DNA of 64,000 nt from Streptomyces spiralis (GCF_014654675.1 NZ_BNBC01000017.1:62001-126000); one strand, 5' to 3'; shown: positions 52,918-60,187, counted from the first letter of the stretch. The notes: a model not told the origin generated them from the letters alone. Translations and numbers: made by a program.

Positions 52918-54464
52918 AGGACCGCCTTGATGCGCTCGCCGATGTGCCGGGCCACGTTGACGCTGACCGCGTTCCCGGCCTGCATGGTCTGCTCGGCCTG
53001 GGTGCCGATGACGATGTACCGGCGTTCAAACCGCTGGGCCATCAGCTGCTCGCGCGGCTTGAGCATCCGGAACCAGCAGTCCTCGATCGCGGGCGCGGTG
53101 CGCAGCAGGGCGGCGGAGTCGCGGGTGGACAGCGTGTGCACCGGTTCGGCGGCCGTCTTCACGGCGGCCTTGCGGTAGGGGATGACCAGGGCGTTGCGCA
53201 GCTCGGGCGGGACGGGCCCGCCGCCTGGGCGGACCAGGCCGTGATGGTTGCCCTGCGCGGTGACCGCGGTGACCGGCTCGGTGGCCCTGGCCGGGAGGGC
53301 GTTTTGCCGGTAGGTGATCACGAACGGTTCGGGGTCGACCGTGACCAGGGCTTCGCTCTCGCGGGTCAGGCGGGTGCGCATCGGCTCGGCGACGTCGCTG
53401 CACGCGGTGTTCCAGGTCCCGCCGGTCGGCACGAGCAGCGCGTCGCCCTGCTTGATGGTGCGCGTGGAGAACGGCCGCTCGGTGACCGGGTAGGCGCGGT
53501 CGGTGCCGTCCTTGCCGTGGTTGAGGGTGATCGACGTCGGGGTGTGGGGGAACTTGAGCAGGCCGGCGCGGATGCGGTCCATGGTGGTCTCCGCCAGCGG
53601 CTTCTTACGGTCGCCGATGCGCTGGCCCAGGTCGTCCCAGTTGATGACGGACGCGGCCGGGCGGACGTAGGGCTCGACCTCGGCGTGGTGGCAGCGTGTG
53701 TTGGGGCAGCGGTAGCTGTAGTCGCGCAGGTACTTGCCGATGCGCACGCCGGGCGTGAACCAGACCTTCTTCGCGGCGATGTCCTTGCCGCAGTCGAAGC
53801 AGTACGCCTTGGGGCGGGGCTCCAGGTCCGGCTTGGGCATGCCCTTGAGGCGGAACACGATGTAGATGCGGTCCCGCCACTGGGGGGCGCGCAGGTTGTC
53901 ATCGTCGCCGATGTGGGCGGAGGTGGCGCACAGGATCTGCGGGCGCTCGTAGCCCAGCTCGGTCATCGCCTTGACCCAGGTCTTGAACAGGACCCAGCAC
54001 TGGGCGAACTCGACGACGTTCTCGATGACGACGTACGGGAACCGCTTGGCCTCGCACGCGCGCACGACGCACCAGGCGGTGGCGCGGGTCCTCTCGAAGG
54101 CCTCCGGGGTGAGTGCCTTCCACTCCTCGGCCTCGTCGCCGTCGAGCTGGTCGAGGACCTGGAACAGGTCGAGCTGATCGGTGGGGTGAACGCGGCCGCC
54201 GGCCGGGGACACCTCGGTGCAAATGATGCTGGCCCACAAAAGGAGTGCTTTGGGCAGGTATCGCATCGGGTAGCCGGTGACGTCGGCGGTCAGGTGCTCG
54301 ATGCTGGGGTGGTTGGCGGCGTGGGAGTCCATCGCGGTCTGCCAGTGGTTCATGGCGAGCTTGCCGCGCCAACCGGCCTCCACCAGGCCGGAGGAGGAGC
54401 CGCCGGCCCCGGCGAGCAGGTCGTCGAACGTCAGCTCGACGCCTGCGGGAAGGGTTGCCAACAA
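52914..54464 (-). CDS. C5-cytosine methyltransferase-like protein
   Basis: 516 residues. SAM motif I LTFDDLLAGAGGSSSGLVEAG is at the N-terminus and motif VI is VIENVVEF. The motif IV region reads ASIICTEVSPAGGR: the nucleophile Cys is kept, but the usual Pro before it (PCQ) is absent. Actinophage relatives have SPECT at this place. A Cys-rich insert (FDCGKDIAAKK, CPNTRC) may bind zinc. TTG at 54464 follows CTCTTGGAG. It could modify phage DNA or precursors; no restriction gene is near. Confidence 0.82.
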   Translation of the reverse strand: MLATLPAGVELTFDDLLAGAGGSSSGLVEAGWRGKLAMNHWQTAMDSHAANHPSIEHLTADVTGYPMRYLPKALLLWASIICTEVSPAGGRVHPTDQLDLFQVLDQLDGDEAEEWKALTPEAFERTRATAWCVVRACEAKRFPYVVIENVVEFAQCWVLFKTWVKAMTELGYERPQILCATSAHIGDDDNLRAPQWRDRIYIVFRLKGMPKPDLEPRPKAYCFDCGKDIAAKKVWFTPGVRIGKYLRDYSYRCPNTRCHHAEVEPYVRPAASVINWDDLGQRIGDRKKPLAETTMDRIRAGLLKFPHTPTSITLNHGKDGTDRAYPVTERPFSTRTIKQGDALLVPTGGTWNTACSDVAEPMRTRLTRESEALVTVDPEPFVITYRQNALPARATEPVTAVTAQGNHHGLVRPGGGPVPPELRNALVIPYRKAAVKTAAEPVHTLSTRDSAALLRTAPAIEDCWFRMLKPREQLMAQRFERRYIVIGTQAEQTMQAGNAVSVNVARHIGERIKAVL

Positions 54465-54490
54465 GGTGTTCTCCAAGAGATCGGGGTGAA

Positions 54491-54518
54491 GGCCCCGCGC
54501 CGGTGTGGGCGCGGGGCC
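54491..54518. terminator. 11-bp hairpin after the gene ending at 54539
   Basis: GGCCCCGCGCC and its complement around loop GGTGTG. Confidence 0.65.
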
Positions 54519-54538
54519 GGGTGGTTCAGGGGGTGGGG

Positions 54539-55210
54539 TCACAGCAGCGGCTGGCGGCTGACGTAGACGATCTGCAGGACGTCGCGGCGCTTCCACGCCG
54601 TCACCGGCCAGGTGGTACCGCCCTGTTCGTGGACCAGCTCCCAGCCGCTCTCCTCGAGGAGGTGGGTCTGCCAGCCGTACTCCTTGACCGCCTCGCCTTG
54701 GCTGTCGAAGGGGCCGCTGATGATGCGGCCGTGGCCGGTGTGCTGGGAGTTGACGCCGAGGAAGCTGACGGCGAACCGCTGCGCGGTCGCCAGCAGGAGC
54801 TCGCCGAGCTTGGTCCCGGCCTCGCGGGTGTCGGCGTCGGGCAGCGTCTTCAGGTGCAGGGCGATCGCGGCGAGCATCGTGACGATGTCCGCGCCGTGGG
54901 CTGCGTGTTCGCCGCCCTCGGTGGAGTCGTAGACCAGGGCGTCGTAGGTCGGGTTGTCGCGGTGGCCGCGCTGGATGATCCAGCCGGTGACCTGCTCCAG
55001 CCGGTTCGGCAGCTCCTCCTGGTCGTGGATGGCCAGGTGGCTGCCGTCGGGCAGGTCGACAAACAGGACGGTCTGCCCGCCGCAGGGGTCGACGTCGCAG
55101 ACGAGGCCGACCGAACGCAGCGGCGTGGTGACCGGCTCGTACTGCTGCCAAAGGGCCTGCCATTCCGGGCGGTTGGCGCGTCCGTGGTCAGGCATGGGTG
55201 CGAGGTTCAA
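54539..55210 (-). CDS. Phage protein of unknown function
   Basis: 223 residues, alpha/beta. TTG at 55210 follows CTCTTGGAG with start repeat copy 5 at 29 bases; ATG at 55195 is possible. The C-terminal third (GWQTHLLEESGWELVHEQGG) resembles small domains in other phage proteins but no family was recognised. Confidence 0.68.
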   Translation of the reverse strand: MNLAPMPDHGRANRPEWQALWQQYEPVTTPLRSVGLVCDVDPCGGQTVLFVDLPDGSHLAIHDQEELPNRLEQVTGWIIQRGHRDNPTYDALVYDSTEGGEHAAHGADIVTMLAAIALHLKTLPDADTREAGTKLGELLLATAQRFAVSFLGVNSQHTGHGRIISGPFDSQGEAVKEYGWQTHLLEESGWELVHEQGGTTWPVTAWKRRDVLQIVYVSRQPLL

Positions 55211-55238
55211 CGTGATCTCCAAGAGGTGGATGGAACGG

Positions 55239-55258
55239 TACAGAGTTGTGGCACATCT
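55239..55258 (-). promoter_or_regulatory. Start-associated 20-bp repeat, copy 5
   Basis: Divergent copy with one base deleted (CAGAGTTGTGGCACATCT), 29 bases before the TTG at 55210. Confidence 0.6.
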
Positions 55259-55264
55259 GGGAAC

Positions 55265-55294
55265 AGGGGCGGCGGAACTCTTTCCGCCGCCCCT
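55265..55294. terminator. 13-bp perfect hairpin after the small zinc-finger-like gene
   Basis: AGGGGCGGCGGAA and its complement around loop CTCT. Confidence 0.7.
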
Positions 55295-55308
55295 CCCCGT
55301 CTTGCGGG

Positions 55309-55458
55309 TCAGTAGCTGGTCTTGCGGGGGATCCGTTTCATGCAGCGGATCTCGTCGGTGCACTGGGGCTTGCCGTCCCAGTACCGGATCTTGTCGGCCG
55401 GCCTGGGGTGCTTGCACCAGGTGCACACGATGCTTCCGCGCTGGCTGGCTGCGGCCAT
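55309..55458 (-). CDS. Small zinc-finger-like protein
   Basis: 49 residues, too short for a usual ORF cut-off. Four Cys (VCTWCKH, QCTD, IRCMK) and a basic C-terminus suggest a zinc-bound fold. ATG at 55458 is 7 bases beyond the previous stop with a weak ribosome site, so coupling is likely. Confidence 0.6.
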   Translation of the reverse strand: MAAASQRGSIVCTWCKHPRPADKIRYWDGKPQCTDEIRCMKRIPRKTSY

Positions 55459-55465
55459 CGCTGGG

Positions 55466-56047
55466 TCAGCCGGCGTGCGCGGTCATGGCGTGACCGGGCG
55501 TGCCGCACCCCATGCAGCAGGGCAGGCCGTTGGCGTGGTGGCCCCAGCAGGAGCAGTGCCCGCACGGGGTCGTGGCCAGGCGGACGGGCAGTCCGGCCGC
55601 CCGCAGAACCCCCTGCAGGTAGCGGAGTTCAGCCAGCTGCCGGGCCGTCTGCTCGCGCTCGGCCTCCTCGACCTCGATCGTGATCCAGTGCGCGTGCGCG
55701 TCGAGGAGATCGGCCATGCGGCGGGCCTCCTCGGCGATCCGCCGCGCCTGGTGGGCGGCGTGGCGGTCGCGCGTGTGGTCGAGGTGGAAGCCGGCGCCGC
55801 CGACCTCGGCGAGGAGCTGGTCAGCGAGCTGGTCGCGGGCGTGCTCGGCCTCGCCGAGGCCGTCCAGGTGCGCCTGGGCGCGGGCGGTGTCGTCGTGGTC
55901 GGCGATGTCGCCGAACAGGGCGCCGATGCCTACGGGGTCCTCGCGCCAGGCGCGGGCGAGGGCGATCAGGACGGGGGTGACCTGCTGGGCGGAGTCCAGG
56001 ACCAGGCGGTCCGGGGCTTCGCGGCGCAGGGCGGGCAGGTTGCTCAT
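55466..56047 (-). CDS. Phage protein with C-terminal Cys/His cluster
   Basis: 193 residues. A long helical part (possible coiled coil around ARRIAEEARRMADLLDAH) ends in a dense Cys/His segment (CGHCSCWGHH, CCMGCGTPGH), a likely double zinc site. ATG at 56047 follows CCTCTTGGAG with start repeat copy 6 at 26 bases. Confidence 0.72.
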   Translation of the reverse strand: MSNLPALRREAPDRLVLDSAQQVTPVLIALARAWREDPVGIGALFGDIADHDDTARAQAHLDGLGEAEHARDQLADQLLAEVGGAGFHLDHTRDRHAAHQARRIAEEARRMADLLDAHAHWITIEVEEAEREQTARQLAELRYLQGVLRAAGLPVRLATTPCGHCSCWGHHANGLPCCMGCGTPGHAMTAHAG

Positions 56048-56072
56048 GCGGTTCTCCAAGAGGTCGTGTCGT

Positions 56073-56092
56073 TCGAGTGGTGTGGCACATCC
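56073..56092 (-). promoter_or_regulatory. Start-associated 20-bp repeat, copy 6
   Basis: Consensus form, 26 bases before the ATG at 56047. Confidence 0.75.
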
Positions 56093-56096
56093 GGAC

Positions 56097-56124
56097 GCGG
56101 GCGGCGGAGTCATCCGCCGCCCGC
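56097..56124. terminator. 12-bp perfect hairpin after miniprotein copy 3
   Basis: GCGGGCGGCGGA and its complement around loop GTCA, 9 bases beyond the stop at 56133. Confidence 0.7.
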
Positions 56125-56132
56125 ACCGGGGG

Positions 56133-56312
56133 TTAGGCCGAGTGAACGGACGGATCCGTCACCGTCACAACGCCGTCGGTGTTCAGTGTCGTCTCGCTCA
56201 GCTTGGCGCCGAAGCACCACACCTCGGCGATCGTGAGGTCGTCGCTCACGTGACGGACTACCAGCTTCCAGCTGCCGCCCTCGCAGGTCGCGACGCTCTG
56301 CTGCTCGCTCAT
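56133..56312 (-). CDS. KLSETT miniprotein, copy 3
   Basis: 59 residues. N-terminal CEGGSWKLVVRH and AEVWCFGAKLSETTLNT are almost the same as copy 1; the end differs. ATG at 56312 follows GAGGAG in the leader of promoter cassette 3. Confidence 0.75.
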   Translation of the reverse strand: MSEQQSVATCEGGSWKLVVRHVSDDLTIAEVWCFGAKLSETTLNTDGVVTVTDPSVHSA

Positions 56313-56363
56313 GTTCAGTTCTCCTCGCGGTGTAGGCCGGGCTTCTCCCTGCCCAACCCTCTT

Positions 56364-56391
56364 ATTCTAAACCCATTCGGAGGGGGGTCAA
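56364..56391 (-). promoter_or_regulatory. Phage promoter cassette 3
   Basis: Minus strand TTGACC, 16 bases, TAGAAT, then AAGAGGGTTGG. The -35 overlaps the last codons of the replication-type gene upstream. Confidence 0.8.
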
Positions 56392-57296
56392 GGATTTTTT
56401 TCGGGCGGCGGATCGCCCTGGCGCCCCCTCTCGCGTCCCTCGCGCAGACTCTGGCGCGCGAGTTGCCGCGCGGCCTCGACGTCCCCCGGCCGCTCCAGCG
56501 CGACGCGCCGAGCGCGCGCCAGATCCTCCTGGTAGCCGCGCAGCCAGTCCTGCTGCGCCTGCCGGTCGGCGTCCGCCCTGTCCCGCTCGCGGACCGCGCG
56601 CCCGGCGCGCGGGTTCGTGCCGCAGGCACGGCAGTTGGCGGCCGGGACGGAGTGTCTGGGGCAGCCAGCGGCGGGCTCCCCTGCGGCGCCAGCCGCGGGG
56701 GGTGGGGGGGAAGGAAGGACAGAGGAAGAAGAAGGAAAAGAAGGGGTTCCCCCGGGGGAACCCAGTGGGTTCCCCTCGCGAAACCCTGAAGGTTCCCCGG
56801 GGGGAACCCTCCCTCCCTCCTCCTCAGGGTTCCCCTGGGGGAACCCTGCCTCTCGCACGCCCTCCCCGGCGGCCAGCGCCCGCACGTCGATGTCCTCGTG
56901 CGTCATCGCGGGCTTGGACGGCGCTGCTCGAGTAACGCCGGCGCGGGCAAGCCGCGGGTTCTTCGGCGCGGCGTCAGCAGCCTTGAAGCGGGCCTCCAGA
57001 TCGTCGTTGGACGGGATCGCAGGCACGCCCATGGGGAACACCCGGTAGACGGCGCGGCGGCCCGCCTTGCCGACCTCCACGCGCTCTATGAGGCCCTTGG
57101 CGACCAGGTCGGTCACGATGGTCATGCACCGCTTCTCGCCCACGCCGACCCAGGCACGCAGCCTGCGCAGGCCCGGCTTCGACAGGCGCGTCTCGTCGTC
57201 GGCCGAGTCGCAGATCTTCATCAGCGCCAGCTTCTGAGACTGGGTCACCACGTCCTCGGGCAGGTACGCGGCGACGACCATCAGGTGAATGGACAA
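56388..57296 (-). CDS. Winged-helix replication-initiator-like protein
   Basis: 302 residues. The N-terminal 100 residues form a winged helix-turn-helix (SQKLALMKICDSADDE, then LRAWVGVGEKRCMTIVTDLV). The middle is low-complexity Gly/Pro/Glu encoded by palindromic repeats. A CPRHSVPAANCRACG zinc-like knuckle and a charged helical C-terminus follow. This layout and its place beside nuclease and ATPase genes suggest a replication initiator or helicase-loader type protein. TTG at 57296 follows GGAGGG with 7-base spacing; ATG or GTG alternatives lie further from the site. Confidence 0.7.
   Translation of the reverse strand: MSIHLMVVAAYLPEDVVTQSQKLALMKICDSADDETRLSKPGLRRLRAWVGVGEKRCMTIVTDLVAKGLIERVEVGKAGRRAVYRVFPMGVPAIPSNDDLEARFKAADAAPKNPRLARAGVTRAAPSKPAMTHEDIDVRALAAGEGVREAGFPQGNPEEEGGRVPPGEPSGFREGNPLGSPGGTPSFPSSSSVLPSPPPPAAGAAGEPAAGCPRHSVPAANCRACGTNPRAGRAVRERDRADADRQAQQDWLRGYQEDLARARRVALERPGDVEAARQLARQSLREGRERGRQGDPPPEKNP
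56744..56847. repeat. Palindromic iterons inside the winged-helix gene
   Basis: Four units around GGGTTCCCC/GGGGAACCC. A perfect 20-bp palindrome is at 56744-56763, a degenerate one at 56767-56786, one at 56791-56808 and one at 56826-56847. The first three centres are 23 bases apart, the last 37. This could be a replication origin within the initiator gene. Confidence 0.65.
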
Positions 57297-57362
57297 CGGA
57301 AGTTCCCTCCGTCGGCACGGCACCGCCCGCCCCGGCCAGGGGGCGGGCGGCGGCGCACCGGA

Positions 57363-58502
57363 TCAGGCCTTGAAGGGCCGCACGATGATGGTCTTGGGCG
57401 TGGTCTCGGAGGTCTTCACCTCAGGGACCGCCAGGCCCGCCGTCTTGAGGTTGGTGACCATGCGGTCCTCGTCCGGCACCATCGGCACGGGAATGGCCGC
57501 GTCCTCGTGTAGGTCGACCATCGCCTGCACGTCGACGGCCCATTTGGGGTTCTCGCCGCCCCATGCCAGCTCGTTGGCTCCGTACGCGCCCGCCGGCGAC
57601 GTCGCCAGCATGGCGCGGGCCTTCTTCTTGATCCGCTTGCCTTCGGTCTCCAGCTCGTGACCGCGCACGTAATCGGCGAGGGCCTGCGCCCGGTCGGCGT
57701 CGTCGTGGATGAGGACCGTCTGCACCGGCGCTTCCGGCACCTTGGGCAGCCCCCAGCAGGCCGTCATGAACGGGCAGTGGTCGCAGATGGCGTCCAGGCC
57801 GGGCCCGTCGAAGTCGCGGCGGGCCTGGTCGGGGCTGTCCAGCTCCAGCACGCGCTGCACCCACCAGCGGGCGCGGGTGGCCTCCATCGGGTCGAAGTCG
57901 AACTCCTGGATGTGCTCTTCGCCGTTGTCGCGGTTGACGAAGCGGAAGCGGATCCGCTCCACCTGCAGCGGGCCCAGCTTGGACAGGTACCGCTGGCCGC
58001 GTACGTCCTCGAAGCCGACCGTGCGCAGCAGATCGGCGTACAGGTACACCTGGCGCAGCTCGGCTGCGGTCGGACCGTAGCGGCGGACCTTGTCCCACAG
58101 GTAGGTGCTCTTGGTTTTGACGTCCTCCACCGTCACGCCGTGCTCGGCGGGCACCAGGGGCCGGTGCCTGGCGGGCAGGCGGGCGGCGGTGGCCTCATCG
58201 AGCTGCACGGCGTCGATGTGGCCCTTGATCGTCTCGTCGGCGACGGCGCGTTCCACCAGCCAGCGGTACTCGCTGCGTGCGGCCCCCAGCAGGCCCTCGT
58301 GGATGTAGGTACCGAGGATCGCGGCCTTCTTGTCGGTCTCATCGCTCGGGGCGGTCCCGGCGACGATGTAGGCGGCGCGGCGCTCGCACACGGTGTCCGA
58401 GGCGCCGAGATGCTTCTGAAGGGAACGGGGCCGTCTGGCGTCGACGTCGTGCGCGGCCGTCCACAGCGACGGCGTCGCGCTCTCTACGGGCTGAGCGGTC
58501 AC
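57363..58502 (-). CDS. RecB/Cas4-like PD-(D/E)XK exonuclease
   Basis: 379 residues. Conserved elements in order: an early Cys (DTVCERRAAY), LGTYIHEGLL, GHIDAV, VEDVKTKS (the DxK active-site pair) and CDHCPFMTAC near residue 245, which with the early Cys fits an iron-sulfur cluster of AddB/Cas4 type. It probably resects DNA ends for phage recombination together with the ATPase gene just upstream. GTG at 58502 follows TGGAG. Confidence 0.82.
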   Translation of the reverse strand: MTAQPVESATPSLWTAAHDVDARRPRSLQKHLGASDTVCERRAAYIVAGTAPSDETDKKAAILGTYIHEGLLGAARSEYRWLVERAVADETIKGHIDAVQLDEATAARLPARHRPLVPAEHGVTVEDVKTKSTYLWDKVRRYGPTAAELRQVYLYADLLRTVGFEDVRGQRYLSKLGPLQVERIRFRFVNRDNGEEHIQEFDFDPMEATRARWWVQRVLELDSPDQARRDFDGPGLDAICDHCPFMTACWGLPKVPEAPVQTVLIHDDADRAQALADYVRGHELETEGKRIKKKARAMLATSPAGAYGANELAWGGENPKWAVDVQAMVDLHEDAAIPVPMVPDEDRMVTNLKTAGLAVPEVKTSETTPKTIIVRPFKA

Positions 58503-58524
58503 AACAACTCCAGGAAGATCGGGG

Positions 58525-58554
58525 GCGGGCCGGGCCGAAGGAGGCCCGGCCCGC
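58525..58554. terminator. 12-bp perfect hairpin between ATPase and nuclease genes
   Basis: GCGGGCCGGGCC and its complement around GAAGGA. Confidence 0.65.
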
Positions 58555-58569
58555 GAGGGAAAAGGGGGG

Positions 58570-59760
58570 TCAGGCGCGGGCGGCGGCCGTCTTGGAGACG
58601 GTGCGCTTCGCGGTGCGCTTGGCGGTGCGCTTGGCGGGGGTGGCGGCCTTGCGGACCGGGCGGCGCTCGCCCTCGTCCTCGTCCGGCTCCTCGCCGGCGT
58701 CTTCTTCGGCCCTGCGCTCGGCGGCGGCCCGCAGCTTGTCGGCGTCGGAGAGCGGGCCCTGACCCATGTCTGTGGGCGGGTTCTCGATCTCGGCGACCTT
58801 CCGTTCGATCGCGGCGCGGATGGAGACGACCTCGGCGCGGGTCAGGCCGCTGTCGTCGTCTGCGGCGTCCCACCACAGCTGGCGCAGCTTCTCCACGTCC
58901 CGCAGCTCGGCCACGTCGTGCTCGTCCAGCCAGCCCTGCACGCGGTCGCCGACCAGGGCGGGCATCTGGCGGGGCTGGGAGGACAGCGAGCAGCCGAGCC
59001 GGTTGAAGACCAGGTCCTCGATGCTGAAGTTGGGCAGGTCGAGCGGCCTGCCGTCCTCGATGCGCAGCTGCAGGGAGCGGGCCTTGATGACCTGAGGGGC
59101 GCGGCCGCGGCGCATCCGCACCCACACCGAGCAGTCGAACGCGAGGTCCTTCTGTGCCTGGACCTTCCACTCGCGCAGGGCGCGGCCGCGGTTGTCGGTG
59201 ACGGGCTTGCCGTTGTCGTCGATGGCGGTGATCTGCTTGCCGCGGGCGGTGATGATGGCGATGCCGGGGAACGTCTGCAGCAGGTGGATGACCTCGAACC
59301 ACCGCTCGGTGGCGTCGTTCCACAGGTTCATGCCGACTTCGATCGCGGCGTCGGGGTCGTCCTGCAGACGCTGCGCGTTGCTCCTGCCGCGCCGGGCCCG
59401 CTCGTTGGTCCAGGTCTTGAGCATCCGCCACAGCGAGGTACCGGAGTCGACGGACAGCACCACCGGCGGTTCGCCGGCGAGGGCGGCGCGGCGGGCTTCG
59501 TCGTAGACGGCGCGGATCTGCTCGTAGATGTCCCGGTAGGTGCCGTCGTGGTCGATGATCTCGTAGTCGGCGCCGGGGATGGCCGCGTACTCATCCGCGC
59601 TGCCCTCGGCGAGGTCGACCCAGTACATCTGGCCGATCAGCTCGGAGGCGGAGAACTCGGCGGCGGAGTACGTCTTTCCGGCCCCCTCATCCCCTTCGAT
59701 GAGGATGAGCGGCCACGGCACGATGCCGGTCGGCTTGCGGGTCTTCAGCTTGATGCCCAT
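58570..59760 (-). CDS. RecA/Sak4-like ATPase with H1-like tail
   Basis: 396 residues. Walker A GDEGAGKTYSAAE near residue 23, Walker B-like VVLSVDSGTS and a sensor-like IITARGKQIT give a RecA-type core as in phage Sak4 annealing proteins. The C-terminal 50 residues are basic and repetitive (RKAATPAKRTAKRTAKRTV), like histone tails. It may load onto single-stranded DNA in phage recombination. ATG at 59760 follows CCTCTTGGAG. Confidence 0.78.
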   Translation of the reverse strand: MGIKLKTRKPTGIVPWPLILIEGDEGAGKTYSAAEFSASELIGQMYWVDLAEGSADEYAAIPGADYEIIDHDGTYRDIYEQIRAVYDEARRAALAGEPPVVLSVDSGTSLWRMLKTWTNERARRGRSNAQRLQDDPDAAIEVGMNLWNDATERWFEVIHLLQTFPGIAIITARGKQITAIDDNGKPVTDNRGRALREWKVQAQKDLAFDCSVWVRMRRGRAPQVIKARSLQLRIEDGRPLDLPNFSIEDLVFNRLGCSLSSQPRQMPALVGDRVQGWLDEHDVAELRDVEKLRQLWWDAADDDSGLTRAEVVSIRAAIERKVAEIENPPTDMGQGPLSDADKLRAAAERRAEEDAGEEPDEDEGERRPVRKAATPAKRTAKRTAKRTVSKTAAARA

Positions 59761-59787
59761 CTGGGCTGCTCCAAGAGGTCGTTGGTC

Positions 59788-60141
59788 TCACGCGGCACGC
59801 AGGGCCCTGGTCTCGAACAGCCGCGCCCACTCGGGGTGGCGTTCGATCAGGAGCCGCACGTACCGGCTGCGGAAGTTGTTGTTCAGCCGGAAGGCGTCGC
59901 CGTGGGTGGCCTCGCCGTAGCGCCAGCGCAGGAGCTCGAAGAGCATCCCGATGCCGACGCGGCGAAAGCCCTTGGCGACGCAGTCCTGGGTCAGTGCTTC
60001 CAGGTGCCGCAGCACCCACGGGTTGAGGGCGTGGAACGCCTCGAACCGCTGCTGGATGGACTGACCGGGGTGGATCGCGGGCTGCTGAACGCGCTGGATG
60101 TCGTCCAGGCCGAGCAGTTGCTCCTGCTGGTAAACGGGCAC
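59788..60141 (-). CDS. Conserved phage protein of unknown function
   Basis: 117 residues with the block FEAFHALNPWVLRHLEAL and GFRRVGIGMLFELLRWRYG, which I have met in many actinophage proteins without a known role. GTG at 60141 follows CCGGGGG. The start repeat (copy 7) lies 27 bases before it, as at the other genes, so this start is preferred. A longer reading from ATG at 60282 (TTTGGAGG site) is in frame but would make the repeat coding. Confidence 0.72.
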   Translation of the reverse strand: MPVYQQEQLLGLDDIQRVQQPAIHPGQSIQQRFEAFHALNPWVLRHLEALTQDCVAKGFRRVGIGMLFELLRWRYGEATHGDAFRLNNNFRSRYVRLLIERHPEWARLFETRALRAA

Positions 60142-60167
60142 AAGACCCCCGGAAGTGCGTACACCGC

Positions 60168-60187
60168 TTGAGTGGTGTGGCACATCT
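60168..60187 (-). promoter_or_regulatory. Start-associated 20-bp repeat, copy 7
   Basis: TTGAGTGGTGTGGCACATCT, 27 bases before the GTG at 60141. Confidence 0.72.

Noticed and set aside
45869..54464. Restriction-modification system formed by the two methylase-like genes
   Set aside because: No endonuclease or specificity subunit nearby, and one protein lacks its catalytic motif.
45166..58554. CRISPR array or retron-like repeats from the many hairpins
   Set aside because: Hairpins differ in sequence, lie at gene ends with irregular spacing, and no cas or reverse-transcriptase gene is present.
45147..60187. T7-type phage promoters as certain identity of the 20-bp repeats
   Set aside because: Position before starts would allow it, but no single-subunit RNA polymerase gene is visible; kept only as one hypothesis.
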